Source of the DNA: Fimisoma sp964619315
GTDB taxonomy: Bacteria > Bacillota > Clostridia > Peptostreptococcales > Anaerovoracaceae
Assembly: GCA_964619315.1 (NCBI GenBank)
Contig: CAZUEH010000010.1
Coordinates: 1 to 44,265 of the forward strand
Direction of reading: 5' to 3'
DNA: 44,265 nucleotides
Positions 23,920 through 32,349 of the stretch are shown here, in pieces. Both the position numbers and the translations under genes were made by a program. Position 1 is the first letter of the stretch; each line of letters begins with the position of its first letter. The notes under the pieces were generated by a model that saw only the letters and a program-made list of their open reading frames with translations, was not told the DNA's origin and ran no database searches.

Positions 23920-24980
23920 TATAAATTCTTCATCTTTTCTGCTTGATCGCTGGTAATCATGCCATCAACTATTTCGTCTATTTCTCCATCTAAGAATCCG
24001 TCCAGCTTATAAATTGTCATACCGATTCTGTGGTCCGTAACTCTTCCCTGTGGAAAATTATAGGTTCTTATTCTTTCACTTCTATCTCCTGATCCTACTT
24101 GGCTTCGCCTTTCTGCGGAAATTTCATCATTCTGCTCTTGAAGTTTTAGGTCATATAGTCTTGAACGTAAAACCTTAAAGGCTTTGTCTTTGTTCTTTAT
24201 CTGTGATTTTTCATCTTGGCAAGTAACTACAAGTCCTGATGGTATATGGGTCAATCTTACTGCTGAGTCGGTGGTGTTTACACACTGTCCTCCGTTTCCA
24301 GATGAACGGTAAACATCAACTCTTACATCGTTTGGATTGATTTCGATTTCTACATCGTCTACTTCTGGAAGTACCGCTACTGTAGCAGCTGAAGTGTGAA
24401 TTCTGCCAGAGCTTTCAGTTTCAGGGACTCTCTGTACTCTGTGAGTTCCGCTTTCGTATTTTAATCTAGAATAAGCTCCTTTACCTTTTATCAACACGCT
24501 GGCTTCTTTGATTCCACCTATGCCTGTATCATTGGCATCCATTATTTCTGCTTTCCATCCTCTTCTTTCTGCGTATCTCAAATACATACGCAAAAGATTC
24601 TGTCCAAACAATGCAGCTTCTTCGCCGCCTGTTCCTGCACGGATTTCAAGGATTACGTTTTTGTCATCGTTGGGGTCTTTAGGAAGCAACAGAACTTTGA
24701 GGTCACTTTCCATCTCTGGAATTTTGTCTTCCAGCTCGGCAAGTTCCATCTTCGCAAGTTCTTTTAGGTCTTCGTCGCCTGATTCTAACATTTCTTTAGC
24801 TTCGGCTACGCTTGCTTTTGCCTTTTTATATTCACTGTATTTGTTGACAATTGGCTCAATCTCGCCCATTTCCTTGATGTGCTTTTGCCACAGTGGTTGA
24901 TTGTTTATCACATCGGGGTCTGACACTTTCATTGAAAGTTCTTGATATTTTTCCAATATGAAATCTAATTTATCGAACAT
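23919..24980 (-). CDS. prfA: Peptide chain release factor 1
   Basis: RF1 releases peptides at UAA and UAG. The 353-residue protein has the GGQ motif in RSSGNGGQCVNTTDSAVRLTHIPSG, the upstream EIRAGTGGEEAALF and the HTSAATVAVLPE region. AAGGAG lies upstream of the ATG. Its glutamine methylase PrmC is encoded nearby at 25557-26468, with rpmE between. Confidence 0.96.
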   Translation of the reverse strand: MFDKLDFILEKYQELSMKVSDPDVINNQPLWQKHIKEMGEIEPIVNKYSEYKKAKASVAEAKEMLESGDEDLKELAKMELAELEDKIPEMESDLKVLLLPKDPNDDKNVILEIRAGTGGEEAALFGQNLLRMYLRYAERRGWKAEIMDANDTGIGGIKEASVLIKGKGAYSRLKYESGTHRVQRVPETESSGRIHTSAATVAVLPEVDDVEIEINPNDVRVDVYRSSGNGGQCVNTTDSAVRLTHIPSGLVVTCQDEKSQIKNKDKAFKVLRSRLYDLKLQEQNDEISAERRSQVGSGDRSERIRTYNFPQGRVTDHRIGMTIYKLDGFLDGEIDEIVDGMITSDQAEKMKNL

Positions 24981-25030
24981 CTTGTTCTCCTTAAACTTAA
25001 ATCTAGCCTTATTTTAACTACACAACTTTT

Positions 25031-25059
25031 ATTGTATCATAGTTTATTTTCATTGAAAA
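25031..25059 (-). promoter_or_regulatory. Promoter of prfA
   Basis: Extended -10 TGATACAAT (core TACAAT at 25031-25036) with a modest -35 TTTTCA (25054-25059) at 17 bp. Confidence 0.5.
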
Positions 25060-25136
25060 GTATGGCAAGCATAATTACGGCGAAAATTAAACACAAAAGC
25101 TTGTTTCTTCAACCTTTTTCATATGCCGATACCTAT

Positions 25137-25162
25137 AAAAAAACCGGAATATAATTCCGGTT
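25137..25162 (-). terminator. Terminator of rpmE
   Basis: AACCGGAA (25142-25149) pairs with TTCCGGTT (25155-25162) around TATAA. On the minus strand the stem is followed by a T-run. Confidence 0.85.
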
Positions 25163-25175
25163 AGTCGTTTGATTA

Positions 25176-25376
25176 TTAGTCAATGTTGTACTTGGTCTTG
25201 AATTTTTCAACACGGCCGCCTCTGTTCAAGAACTTCTGCTGACCTGTGAAGAATGGGTGACACGCTGAACATACTTCTAGTCTTAAGTCTTCTTTAGTTG
25301 ACTTTGTAACGAAAGCGTTACCACATGCGCAAGTTACTTTACATTCCTTATAATCAGGATGGATTCCTTCCTTCAT
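25176..25376 (-). CDS. rpmE: 50S ribosomal protein L31
   Basis: The 66-residue protein is the zinc-binding (C+) form of L31, with cysteines in CKVTCACGN and CSACHPF and the conserved FFTGQQKFLNRGGRVEKF. It is flanked by its own promoter and terminator, so it forms a separate transcript inside the rho-to-tyrS gene run. A leader of roughly 95 nt precedes it. Confidence 0.96.
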   Translation of the reverse strand: MKEGIHPDYKECKVTCACGNAFVTKSTKEDLRLEVCSACHPFFTGQQKFLNRGGRVEKFKTKYNID

Positions 25377-25474
25377 GCTTTTTACCTCTTTCTTGTCAGG
25401 CTGGTATTATCTTGACTCATTTTGTGTGTCATAAATCCCGACATAAATTTGCTGTCTATCTTTACAGCCATTAT

Positions 25475-25503
25475 AATATATCACGGCTATCCGTTGAAAG
25501 CAA
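25475..25503 (-). promoter_or_regulatory. Promoter of rpmE
   Basis: TTGCTT (25498-25503), a 17-bp spacer and TATATT (25475-25480), with TGA before the -10. An overlapping TATAAT follows directly. The leader between it and the ATG may carry an L31 autoregulatory structure, but I cannot confirm one. Confidence 0.6.
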
Positions 25504-25556
25504 GTGGTTTTTGGGGAAAATTGTAAGTTTTTCAATGTTTCCAGCACCACACTTCT

Positions 25557-26468
25557 TTACTTTTTCTTCTTGCCTTGTAGTGTTGCGACTACTATTCTAT
25601 CTTTTCTCGCCAGATCTTTGAGGCAAATTATATTTTCGAACCTTTCGGTTGCTTCTAAAAGTGACGTCACAGTCTCCCCTTGATTGTATCCGATTTCTAA
25701 CATAATCAAGCCATTTTTGTTGAGATGACCCGCTGCCTCACTGCAAATTTGACGGTAAAAGTCTAAACCGTCTTCTCCGCCGTCTAATGCCATCATTGGC
25801 TCGTGGTCCTTAACTTCTCTTTGCAATGTTGGTATTACGCTGCTTTCTATATATGGCGGGTTGGAAATTATCAAGTCAAACTTTTTCTTTCCTATCTTGC
25901 CACAAAACGCTTCAAGCAAGTCGCTCTTTTGGAATTTTATGGATTTGCATCCGTTGGCATTAGCGTTTTGGCTAGCAACTTTTAGTGCCTCGTCGCTGAC
26001 ATCTGAACAAGTCACCTTTGTCTTAGGGCATAACTTGGCTATAGAAACGCCTATTGCCCCACTTCCACTACAAAGGTCCAAAACCTCTTTAATGTTTGCC
26101 CCTTTGCTAAGTGGTTCGCCTCTTAATGTTCCTTTGTTGATGATTTCAACTGCGTCTTCAACCATGGTTTCTGTGTCTTGTCTTGGAATCAACACGCTTG
26201 GGTTGACTATAAATGGCAGTCCCATAAACTCCTGTGTTCCTGTAATATATTGAAACGGTTCTCCCGCTGCTCTTCGTTCTACAAGTTCAAAATATCCTTC
26301 ACATTGACTGTCTTGAAGTATATCTTGCCAGTGCATCATAAAGCCTACTTCATCAAGTTTGGCCAAGAAGCAATAAAGCTCTTTTGCATCTCTTGCTGCA
26401 TCGGTGATTCCTGCATCTTCAAGTTGTTTTTGTCCTATGTTAATCAATTCTTTCAGTGGCAAACTCAT
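25557..26468 (-). CDS. prmC: Release factor glutamine methyltransferase PrmC
   Basis: PrmC methylates the Gln of the GGQ motif in release factors. The 303-residue enzyme has an N-terminal helical domain, PFQYITGTQEFMGLPFIVNPSVLIPRQDTE, the SAM loop VLDLCSGSGAIGVSIA and the catalytic NPPY motif. The start overlaps the DUF1385 gene by 29 bases. Confidence 0.96.
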   Translation of the reverse strand: MSLPLKELINIGQKQLEDAGITDAARDAKELYCFLAKLDEVGFMMHWQDILQDSQCEGYFELVERRAAGEPFQYITGTQEFMGLPFIVNPSVLIPRQDTETMVEDAVEIINKGTLRGEPLSKGANIKEVLDLCSGSGAIGVSIAKLCPKTKVTCSDVSDEALKVASQNANANGCKSIKFQKSDLLEAFCGKIGKKKFDLIISNPPYIESSVIPTLQREVKDHEPMMALDGGEDGLDFYRQICSEAAGHLNKNGLIMLEIGYNQGETVTSLLEATERFENIICLKDLARKDRIVVATLQGKKKK

Positions 26469-27468
26469 CTTCTTTCTCCTCTTGTTCTATTGGGTTACCA
26501 TTTAAATCACAAAGCCCTTCAAAATACGGGGTATCATTGTCAGGCAAAACGGCCTTAAGTGCCGCTATCGCTACTTCAAGCTGCTTCTCGTCCGGTTCGT
26601 TAGTAGTAAGTTTTTGAAGATATATTCCCGGCAAGCTAAGTATTTTGACAAACCAGTTATCGCTTCGCCCTGCCCACTTAAGAAGCTCGTATGAGATCCC
26701 TGCTATTAAAGGCAAGACTAAAAGTCTTGATAAGATTCTAAGCCATACATTTGGCCATCCCATAACAGCGTGTACTAACAGAGATATAACCATTACGAAC
26801 ATCAAAAAGCTCGTTCCACATCTTGGGTGAAGAGTATAAAACTCTTGTGCGTTTTGTGGAGTTAGCTCTTTGCCACTTTCAAAACAGTGTATCGTTTTGT
26901 GTTCAGCCCCGTGATATTGAAAAACTCGCTTAATGTCTGGCATCTTGGCAATTAGCGCTACATATAGAATGAATATGCCGAGCCTAACTACTCCTTCAGC
27001 CAGATTTAGTACTAATATGCTCCCTGTAAGCTTGGAAAGCAGCCCCACTCCGACTGTAGGCAATAACATAAATATTCCTACTGCCAACAGAATCGCTAAA
27101 ACTACAGAAAAGAACATAAGAATTTTCCATGCTTTTTCCTTTCCAAACTTTTCTTCTATCCATATATCAAACTTATCCTTCTCAAACTCTTCTGGATAGT
27201 TTTCTTCTAAAATGTCGGCCGAATACAAAAGGGTTTTGGTCCCTTGCACCAGCGATGCTACAAAGTTTACCACTCCTCTTATAATTGGTATTTTGCTCCA
27301 CTTGCTTTGAGCTGGTGTGGCTTGCGTCTTCATGTGTATGCTACCGTCTGCAAGGCGAATTGCAACAGCCGTTTTTTCGGGGCTTCGCATCATGATGCCC
27401 TCCATTATGGCCTGTCCACCTATTGAAGTTGCACACGCATCTTTTAAGAAAATCTTCTTTAAATCCAT
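26440..27468 (-). CDS. DUF1385 membrane protein
   Basis: The 342-residue protein starts with SIGGQAIMEGIMMRSPEKTAVAIR, the signature of DUF1385 (YqhQ-like), and has about five hydrophobic segments plus the conserved YHGAEHKTIHCFE and HPRCGTSFLMFV. The function of the family is not established; it lies next to prmC/prfA in many Clostridia. The start is at 27468 (MDLKK), with GGGGAG five bases upstream, rather than the ATG at 27480. Confidence 0.88.
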   Translation of the reverse strand: MDLKKIFLKDACATSIGGQAIMEGIMMRSPEKTAVAIRLADGSIHMKTQATPAQSKWSKIPIIRGVVNFVASLVQGTKTLLYSADILEENYPEEFEKDKFDIWIEEKFGKEKAWKILMFFSVVLAILLAVGIFMLLPTVGVGLLSKLTGSILVLNLAEGVVRLGIFILYVALIAKMPDIKRVFQYHGAEHKTIHCFESGKELTPQNAQEFYTLHPRCGTSFLMFVMVISLLVHAVMGWPNVWLRILSRLLVLPLIAGISYELLKWAGRSDNWFVKILSLPGIYLQKLTTNEPDEKQLEVAIAALKAVLPDNDTPYFEGLCDLNGNPIEQEEKEDEFATERID

Positions 27469-27486
27469 TTTTCTCCCCATTTATAC

Positions 27487-28737
27487 TTAGTCGTCAAGCA
27501 TCACCTTTTTGATAACTTGTATGAAATCCTTGTTGTTTCTTGTATGCGCCAGGTTTTCTATTATAGTTTCTGTAACTTCCTGAGGGTTGTTGTTTGAAAG
27601 GGCTCTCCTCATTGCCCATATAGCCTCTAATTCTTCCTGATCCATCAACAAATCCTCTCTTCGAGTTCCTGATTTGTTCAAGCTGATAGCTGGGAAAATT
27701 CTTTTTTCTGACAGCTTTCTATCGAGGTGCAATTCCATGTTGCCTGTACCCTTAAACTCCTCAAAGATTACATCGTCCATTCTGCTTCCTGTTTCAACCA
27801 GCGCAGTAGCTAAGATTGTAATGCTTCCCCCTTCTTCCATCTTTCGAGCTGCCCCGAAAAATTTCTTTGGTTTGTGAAGTGCCCCTGGGTCAAGCCCTCC
27901 GGAAAGGGTTCTTCCAGAAGCAGGTACTACCATATTATATGCTCTTGCAAGCCTTGTTATACTATCAAGTAATATTACCACATCTTTGCCCTGCTCAACC
28001 AATCTCTGGGCACGAGCTAAAACCATTTCGGCTACTTTGACATGGTGCTGTGGAAGTTCGTCAAATGTTGAATATATAACCTCTCCCCCTTTCAGGGAAC
28101 GCTTCATGTCTGTAACTTCTTCAGGTCTTTCATCAACCAAAAGTACAATAAGTTCGATGTCAGGGTTGCTGACTTCGATTGCATTGGCTATGGTTTTTAG
28201 CAGTACAGTCTTGCCCGCTTTTGGTGGTGCTACAATTAGTCCTCTTTGGCCTTTTCCGATAGGTGCAACAAGATCTATCAATCTCATGGAAAGTTCTTTG
28301 CTGCCGTTTTCTAGTCTGAATCTTTGATTCGGAAAAATCGGTGTCAAATCGTCAAAATCAGGTCTTCTCATAGCAACTCCCGGCTCGTCGCCATTGACAG
28401 TTACCACATATAGCAATGCTCCAAATCTTTCGCCTTCCTTTGGAAGTCTTGTTATTCCTTTTATTTTATCCCCTGTCTTCAAATTAAATCGACGAATTTG
28501 AGTTGGTGAAACATAAATATCCTTTTCGCTAGTAAGAAAATTAGAGAACCTTAAAAATCCGAAGTTGTTTTCTTCTTGTACCTCTAAGATACCTTCCACT
28601 TCAGGTCTTATCTCTTCTTTGTTATTTTTAGGTTGTGAGTTAGCTTTTGGGGTTTCAGTTTCGTTTAGAGGGGTTGTCGTTTCGTTTGATTGGCATTCTC
28701 CTGCCATGTCTTCAGGCTCTAATACTTTTTCAGCCAT
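27487..28737 (-). CDS. rho: Transcription termination factor Rho
   Basis: Rho is the hexameric RNA helicase that ends transcription. The 416-residue protein has an Asn/Thr/Pro-rich N-terminal tail of about 50 residues, the RNA-binding cold-shock-like domain (EGILEVQEENNFGFLR), the Walker A loop APPKAGKTVLLKTIAN, VDERPEEVTDM and LLDSITRLARAYN. The ATG at 28737 has AAAGGT seven bases upstream; an upstream GTG at 28776 has no spacing for a ribosome site. Confidence 0.95.
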   Translation of the reverse strand: MAEKVLEPEDMAGECQSNETTTPLNETETPKANSQPKNNKEEIRPEVEGILEVQEENNFGFLRFSNFLTSEKDIYVSPTQIRRFNLKTGDKIKGITRLPKEGERFGALLYVVTVNGDEPGVAMRRPDFDDLTPIFPNQRFRLENGSKELSMRLIDLVAPIGKGQRGLIVAPPKAGKTVLLKTIANAIEVSNPDIELIVLLVDERPEEVTDMKRSLKGGEVIYSTFDELPQHHVKVAEMVLARAQRLVEQGKDVVILLDSITRLARAYNMVVPASGRTLSGGLDPGALHKPKKFFGAARKMEEGGSITILATALVETGSRMDDVIFEEFKGTGNMELHLDRKLSEKRIFPAISLNKSGTRREDLLMDQEELEAIWAMRRALSNNNPQEVTETIIENLAHTRNNKDFIQVIKKVMLDD

Positions 28738-28824
28738 TATGTTACCTTTTGCAGGTTTGGTTTTAGAATCCTGCACCTTTCTACATATTTAAGAATTGTC
28801 GTTTTTAGAATTTATACTGTTTAT

Positions 28825-28853
28825 ATGATATACTCCTGTCTGAAAAAAAGCAA
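28825..28853 (-). promoter_or_regulatory. Promoter of rho
   Basis: TTGCTT (28848-28853), a 17-bp spacer and TATCAT (28825-28830). The leader to the ATG is about 80 nt. Confidence 0.55.
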
Positions 28854-28915
28854 GAAAATCCCTTGAAAAATCAATCTGTAATCCCACTTCAATTTTTTAA
28901 ATGGATTGCAAAGCA

Positions 28916-28952
28916 AAACTCCTCCAACTCAGTTGTGAGGTTGAAGGAGTTT
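28916..28952 (-). terminator. Terminator after the binding-protein gene
   Basis: AAACTCCTCCAAC (28916-28928) pairs with GTTGAAGGAGTTT (28940-28952) with one mismatch. It closes the ureohydrolase/binding-protein transcript. Confidence 0.75.
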
Positions 28953-28986
28953 AATTTTATCAGTTGCTATTAAGTATTAAGCGATT

Positions 28987-29760
28987 TTATTCTGCGAACC
29001 ATTTCTTAACAAGTTCGTCGTATTTGCCACTTGCTTTTACGTTCTTAAGTCCTGCATTGATTTTTTCTAAAAGCTCAGTGTTGTCTTTTGCTACTGCGAA
29101 AGCCATTTCTGCTGGGTCGATAAGTGCGTCTAACTGTTTGATTTCGTCAGCATATTTTGCCTGATAGTATACTGCCACAGGAGCGTCCATTACGATTGCG
29201 TCGATGTCTCCATTTTGTAACTGCATAATGCACTGTGTTGTCTGGTTAAGGATAACTGCTTCTTTGATTTTTCCTTCAGCTGCAAGTCCCTGTACATAGT
29301 CGCCTTCTGTAGTTCCTATCTGCGCGGCAACTTTCATGTTTTTTGTTATGTCTTCAGCAGTCTTAATAGTATCGTTGTCTTTTTTAACTAAGATAACTTT
29401 GCCGCTATCAAAGTATTTGTCAGTAAAAGTAACTTTTTCTGCACGCTCTGATGTAACGTTCATTGCTGCTGCTACTATGTCTGCATTTCCAGCATTTACA
29501 GCCGGCACGATAGCATCAAATTCAAATGCTTGATATTCTACTTTAAATCCTTGGTCTTCAGCGATAGCATCTAAAAGGTCCATGTCGAATCCAATAATAT
29601 TTCCATCATCATCTGTTGAGTCGAACGGTGGGTAAGTAGGTTCTGTTGCTGCGATATAAGTTTTAACTTCTTTGTCTTCATTGTTACTGCAGCCTGCCAT
29701 TGCGCCTATTGCCAATACCATTATCATAACTACAGCTAATACCTTAACTGATTTTTTCAT
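28987..29760 (-). CDS. Amino-acid-type ABC transporter substrate-binding lipoprotein
   Basis: The 257-residue protein has a lipoprotein signal peptide ending in the lipobox AIGAMAGC and the SBP family 3 fold (TEPTYPPFDSTDDDGNIIGFDMDLLDAIAED, GTTEGDYVQGL). It would bind a polar amino acid or related solute outside the membrane. No permease or ATPase gene is adjacent, so it is an orphan that must use transporter parts encoded elsewhere. It lies 28 bases after the ureohydrolase gene in the same transcript, which suggests arginine, agmatine or another guanidino compound as ligand. That is inference. Confidence 0.85.
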   Translation of the reverse strand: MKKSVKVLAVVMIMVLAIGAMAGCSNNEDKEVKTYIAATEPTYPPFDSTDDDGNIIGFDMDLLDAIAEDQGFKVEYQAFEFDAIVPAVNAGNADIVAAAMNVTSERAEKVTFTDKYFDSGKVILVKKDNDTIKTAEDITKNMKVAAQIGTTEGDYVQGLAAEGKIKEAVILNQTTQCIMQLQNGDIDAIVMDAPVAVYYQAKYADEIKQLDALIDPAEMAFAVAKDNTELLEKINAGLKNVKASGKYDELVKKWFAE

Positions 29761-29788
29761 TTTTCTTTCCTCCTGAATTTACATTTAA

Positions 29789-30763
29789 TTATTTTTTATT
29801 TTCTTTCGCTTTTGTTAAAAATGACATTGCATCAAGAAGCAACTGTGCTGCGTACATGCTTGTCATATCGTTGTTGTCATTTGGGGGCGAAACCTCCGTA
29901 ATGTCCATTCCCACTATATCTCCTTTGGCTGCAACCGCTTCGATTATTGCACTAGCCTCTTCATAATAAAGGCCAAATGGTACAGGTGATCCGGTTCCGT
30001 TTGCAATGGACGGGTCAAGACCGTCAATGTCAAAGGTTATATAGTATTTTTTTGCTGTTGGGATTTTGGAAATAACGTGATTAACGCCCATCTGTCTGAC
30101 TTCCTTCGACGTTATTATTGTATTTCCATTTGCTTTAGCATCTTGAAAGTCCGAATACTGTGAGCTTCCAATCCCTCTCATGCCTATCTGCATTATTTTT
30201 CCTATATGAGCCATCTCGGAGGCTCTTCTCATAGGACTTCCAGGGCCTTCTTCTATGCCAAATGGCTTATAGGTGAAGTCCAGATGCGCATCAAACTGTA
30301 TGACGCACACATCCTGGTAGCAGTCGAAGGCTCTCAAAATGGGTGTTGTTATTGCATGATCCCCTCCAATCGTAAAAGGAATCGCTCCTTTGGAAAGGAT
30401 TTTTCTTACCGCCGCTTCGCAGTTTTTGAAGCTTCTTTCGTAAACGGTGTGCAATACATCTATATCACCACAATCTACGATTTTCCACGGTTCCCCCAGA
30501 AACATTTCATCTCTTAGTGGATCATACCAACCCTCATGGGCATAGGCGTTATATGTGGAAGCTTCTCTGACTCCTCGCGGCCCGAATCTGGCTCCGGTTT
30601 TGACGGATGTTCCCATGTCATAGGGCATGCCTATCACCGCAATGTCTGCATCTAATTCTTCAATGTCTGCACACATGGGCGCCATCAAAAATGTCGGAAT
30701 TCCTACGAAAGGATTTCTCATCGATTCTTTTTCAATGGTGTAGGGATAATTTTTCATTATCAT
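29789..30763 (-). CDS. Ureohydrolase (agmatinase/arginase family)
   Basis: The 324-residue enzyme has the three binuclear-manganese motifs of the family: GGDHAITTP, FDAHLDFTY and DIDGLDPS. It hydrolyses a guanidino group to release urea. Agmatinase is the default guess, but the loop after the third motif reads NGTGSPVPFGLYYEEA instead of the GTGTPExGG usual in agmatinases, so guanidinobutyrase, guanidinopropionase or even guanidine hydrolase cannot be excluded. I start at the ATG at 30763, preceded by GAGGAG eleven bases away; the longer frame opens with TTG upstream of the ribosome site. It heads a two-gene transcript with the binding protein. Confidence 0.85.
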   Translation of the reverse strand: MIMKNYPYTIEKESMRNPFVGIPTFLMAPMCADIEELDADIAVIGMPYDMGTSVKTGARFGPRGVREASTYNAYAHEGWYDPLRDEMFLGEPWKIVDCGDIDVLHTVYERSFKNCEAAVRKILSKGAIPFTIGGDHAITTPILRAFDCYQDVCVIQFDAHLDFTYKPFGIEEGPGSPMRRASEMAHIGKIMQIGMRGIGSSQYSDFQDAKANGNTIITSKEVRQMGVNHVISKIPTAKKYYITFDIDGLDPSIANGTGSPVPFGLYYEEASAIIEAVAAKGDIVGMDITEVSPPNDNNDMTSMYAAQLLLDAMSFLTKAKENKK

Positions 30764-30859
30764 TTCTTGTAGTTCTCCTCTCAAATCGACTTTTGTCAGC
30801 TGCCTTTTGGCACGCTTTTAAAATGCCGACCATTGCATAAGTTGTTTTGCAATACGCAC

Positions 30860-30888
30860 ATATTACTGCTTAATTATGCACTTGTCAA
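30860..30888 (-). promoter_or_regulatory. Strong promoter of the ureohydrolase operon
   Basis: Consensus -35 TTGACA (30883-30888), a 17-bp spacer and TAATAT (30860-30865). The leader to the ATG is about 90 nt. Confidence 0.8.
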
Positions 30889-30907
30889 GCATAAAAATAG
30901 ATTTTTT

Positions 30908-30921
30908 TGAATATTTTTTCA
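30908..30921. promoter_or_regulatory. ARG-box-like site
   Basis: TGAATATTTTTTCA matches the ArgR/AhrC box half-site pattern TGAAT-wwww-ATTCA with one mismatch. It lies 19 bases upstream of the -35 of the ureohydrolase promoter. In AT-rich DNA such a match can occur by chance. Confidence 0.3.
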
Positions 30922-31041
30922 CTTTTATGCATTTATGGGCTAAAAATATGCAAAATTGGCTAATATTATACATTTTCTCCGGCTGAGCGGAGGGGTGTTT
31001 GCGAAAGGGTGGGTTTGCGGGAGTGTAAAATTCGAGGAGAT

Positions 31042-31316
31042 GTATACTCGAATTGAGGTTTTTGTATTGAATGAGTATACGGCCGTATACTCGAACCGCT
31101 CTTTTTTAACGAAACGAGTATACGTTTTGGCTTAGGCTCAAGGAGTATCATCATCATTTCTATACTCGATTTGAGCTTTTTTGCTGAAAAGAGTATACGT
31201 TTTGTCGCAAGTTCAAGAGGTATGTTCGGGATTCGTATACTCGAACCGAACATTTTGAGCGAAATGAGTATACACCCTACCACTCGAGTTGGACTATTTG
31301 GGCAAATCGAGTATAC
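31042..31316. repeat. Array of five 39-bp inverted-repeat units (GTATACTC...GAGTATAC)
   Basis: Five 39-bp units start at 31042, 31085, 31160, 31235 and 31278. Each has a left arm GTATACTC and a right arm GAGTATAC around a 23-bp centre that often holds a T-run. The first base of unit 3's left arm is changed and unit 5's left arm is degenerate. Start-to-start distances are 43, 75, 75 and 43 bp. Units 2 and 3 are 75-bp direct repeats including the tail GTATACGTTTTG and a decayed GAGTAT-like element. Between units 1 and 2 the arms form the 20-bp palindrome GAGTATACGGCCGTATACTC. It lies between the ureohydrolase promoter and the hbd terminator. The function is unknown. Confidence 0.9.
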
Positions 31317-31360
31317 ATTTTGCGCCCCGCCACCTAATTCGGCTACAAAAATAAAAAAAT

Positions 31361-31390
31361 GCCACCTCTTTGGTCGCCCATAGAGGTGGC
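31361..31390 (-). terminator. Terminator of hbd
   Basis: GCCACCTCT (31361-31369) pairs with AGAGGTGGC (31382-31390); on the minus strand an A+T tail ATTTTTTTATTTT follows. Confidence 0.88.
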
Positions 31391-31426
31391 TTGTGGTTCA
31401 TATTTATGCTAGCTTAGCAGTAAATC

Positions 31427-32275
31427 TTATTTTGAATAGTCGTAGAAACCTACTCCAGTTTTTCTGCCTAGTTTGTTAGCTCTTACCATCTTCTTCAACA
31501 ATACGTGTGGTCTGTATTTAGGATCACCGTATTCTGAGTAAAGAGTTTCCATAATTGCAAGACAAACGTCAAGTCCAATTAAGTCTCCTAATTCTAGAGG
31601 TCCCATTGGGTGGTTAGCACCAAGCTTCATTGCTGTGTCGATACCCTTAGCATCTGCAACGCCGTCAGCTAAAATGCCAATACCTTCGTTGATTAGTGGA
31701 ATTAAGATTCTGTTTACTACGAATCCAGGAGCTTCTGCAACTTCTACAGGGCTCTTTCCTAACGCTTCTGTTAAAGCAAGGATTGTGTCCTTAGTTTCGT
31801 CAGAAGTTGTAAGACCTTTGATGATTTCAACCAATTTCATAGCTGGAACTGGATTGAAGAAGTGCATACCGATAACTCTGTCAGGTCTTTCGGTTGCAGC
31901 TGCGATTTCTGTTATTGATAGGGAAGAAGTGTTTGTTGCGATAATAGTTTCAGGCTTGCAAAGCTTGTCTAATTCTGCGAACAACGCCTTCTTTGATTCC
32001 ATTTCTTCTGTAGCTGCTTCGATAACTAAATCAGCATCAGCGATGATGTTGATATCAGTTGAACCAGTGATTCTTCCGAAAACTTCTGCAGCAACTTCTG
32101 CGGTCATTTTTTCTCTAGCAACCATTTTGTCAAGATTCTTCTTAACTGTAGCAAGACCCTTCTCTACGGAAGATTCTCTTCTTGCTCTCATTACTACTTC
32201 ATAACCGTTCTGTGCTAAAACCTGAATGATTCCAGCTCCCATAGTACCAGTACCTAATACACCAATTTTCTTCAT
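31427..32275 (-). CDS. hbd: 3-hydroxybutyryl-CoA dehydrogenase
   Basis: The enzyme interconverts acetoacetyl-CoA and 3-hydroxybutyryl-CoA, a step of clostridial butyrate formation. The 282-residue length is typical. Motifs are the NAD loop IGVLGTGTMGAGI, NTSSLSITEIA, the catalytic His in GMHFFNPVPAMKLVEII and GANHPMGPLELGDLIGLD. AGGAGG lies upstream of the start. It is a single-gene transcript here; crotonase, thiolase and butyryl-CoA dehydrogenase genes are not in the window. Confidence 0.95.
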   Translation of the reverse strand: MKKIGVLGTGTMGAGIIQVLAQNGYEVVMRARRESSVEKGLATVKKNLDKMVAREKMTAEVAAEVFGRITGSTDINIIADADLVIEAATEEMESKKALFAELDKLCKPETIIATNTSSLSITEIAAATERPDRVIGMHFFNPVPAMKLVEIIKGLTTSDETKDTILALTEALGKSPVEVAEAPGFVVNRILIPLINEGIGILADGVADAKGIDTAMKLGANHPMGPLELGDLIGLDVCLAIMETLYSEYGDPKYRPHVLLKKMVRANKLGRKTGVGFYDYSK

Positions 32276-32349
32276 TTGAAATTTGCCTCCTTAAAAATAT
32301 AAAAATCTTTCAATTATTTTTGTTAAAAAATTAACCGAATAACACAACA

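Larger units (their letters stand above)
30764..31426. other. 663-bp gene-free stretch
   Basis: It holds, from left to right, the ureohydrolase leader and promoter, the ARG-box-like site, a GC-richer patch with the small stem CTCCG-GCTGAG-CGGAG (30977-30992), the five-unit palindrome array and the hbd terminator. Open frames across the array on both strands are by-products of the repeats. Confidence 0.7.

Noticed and set aside
25377..25474. L31 autoregulatory leader
   Set aside because: The leader length is suitable, but I could not draw a convincing conserved structure.
30966..31283. 105-codon minus-strand frame across the palindrome array, with a repeating 25-residue pattern
   Set aside because: The pattern mirrors the 75-bp DNA repeat, the start would be GTG with no ribosome site, and the frame exists only because 75 is divisible by three.
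31042..31316. CRISPR array
   Set aside because: Units are palindromic with unequal spacing and related, not unique, intervening sequence; no cas genes nearby.
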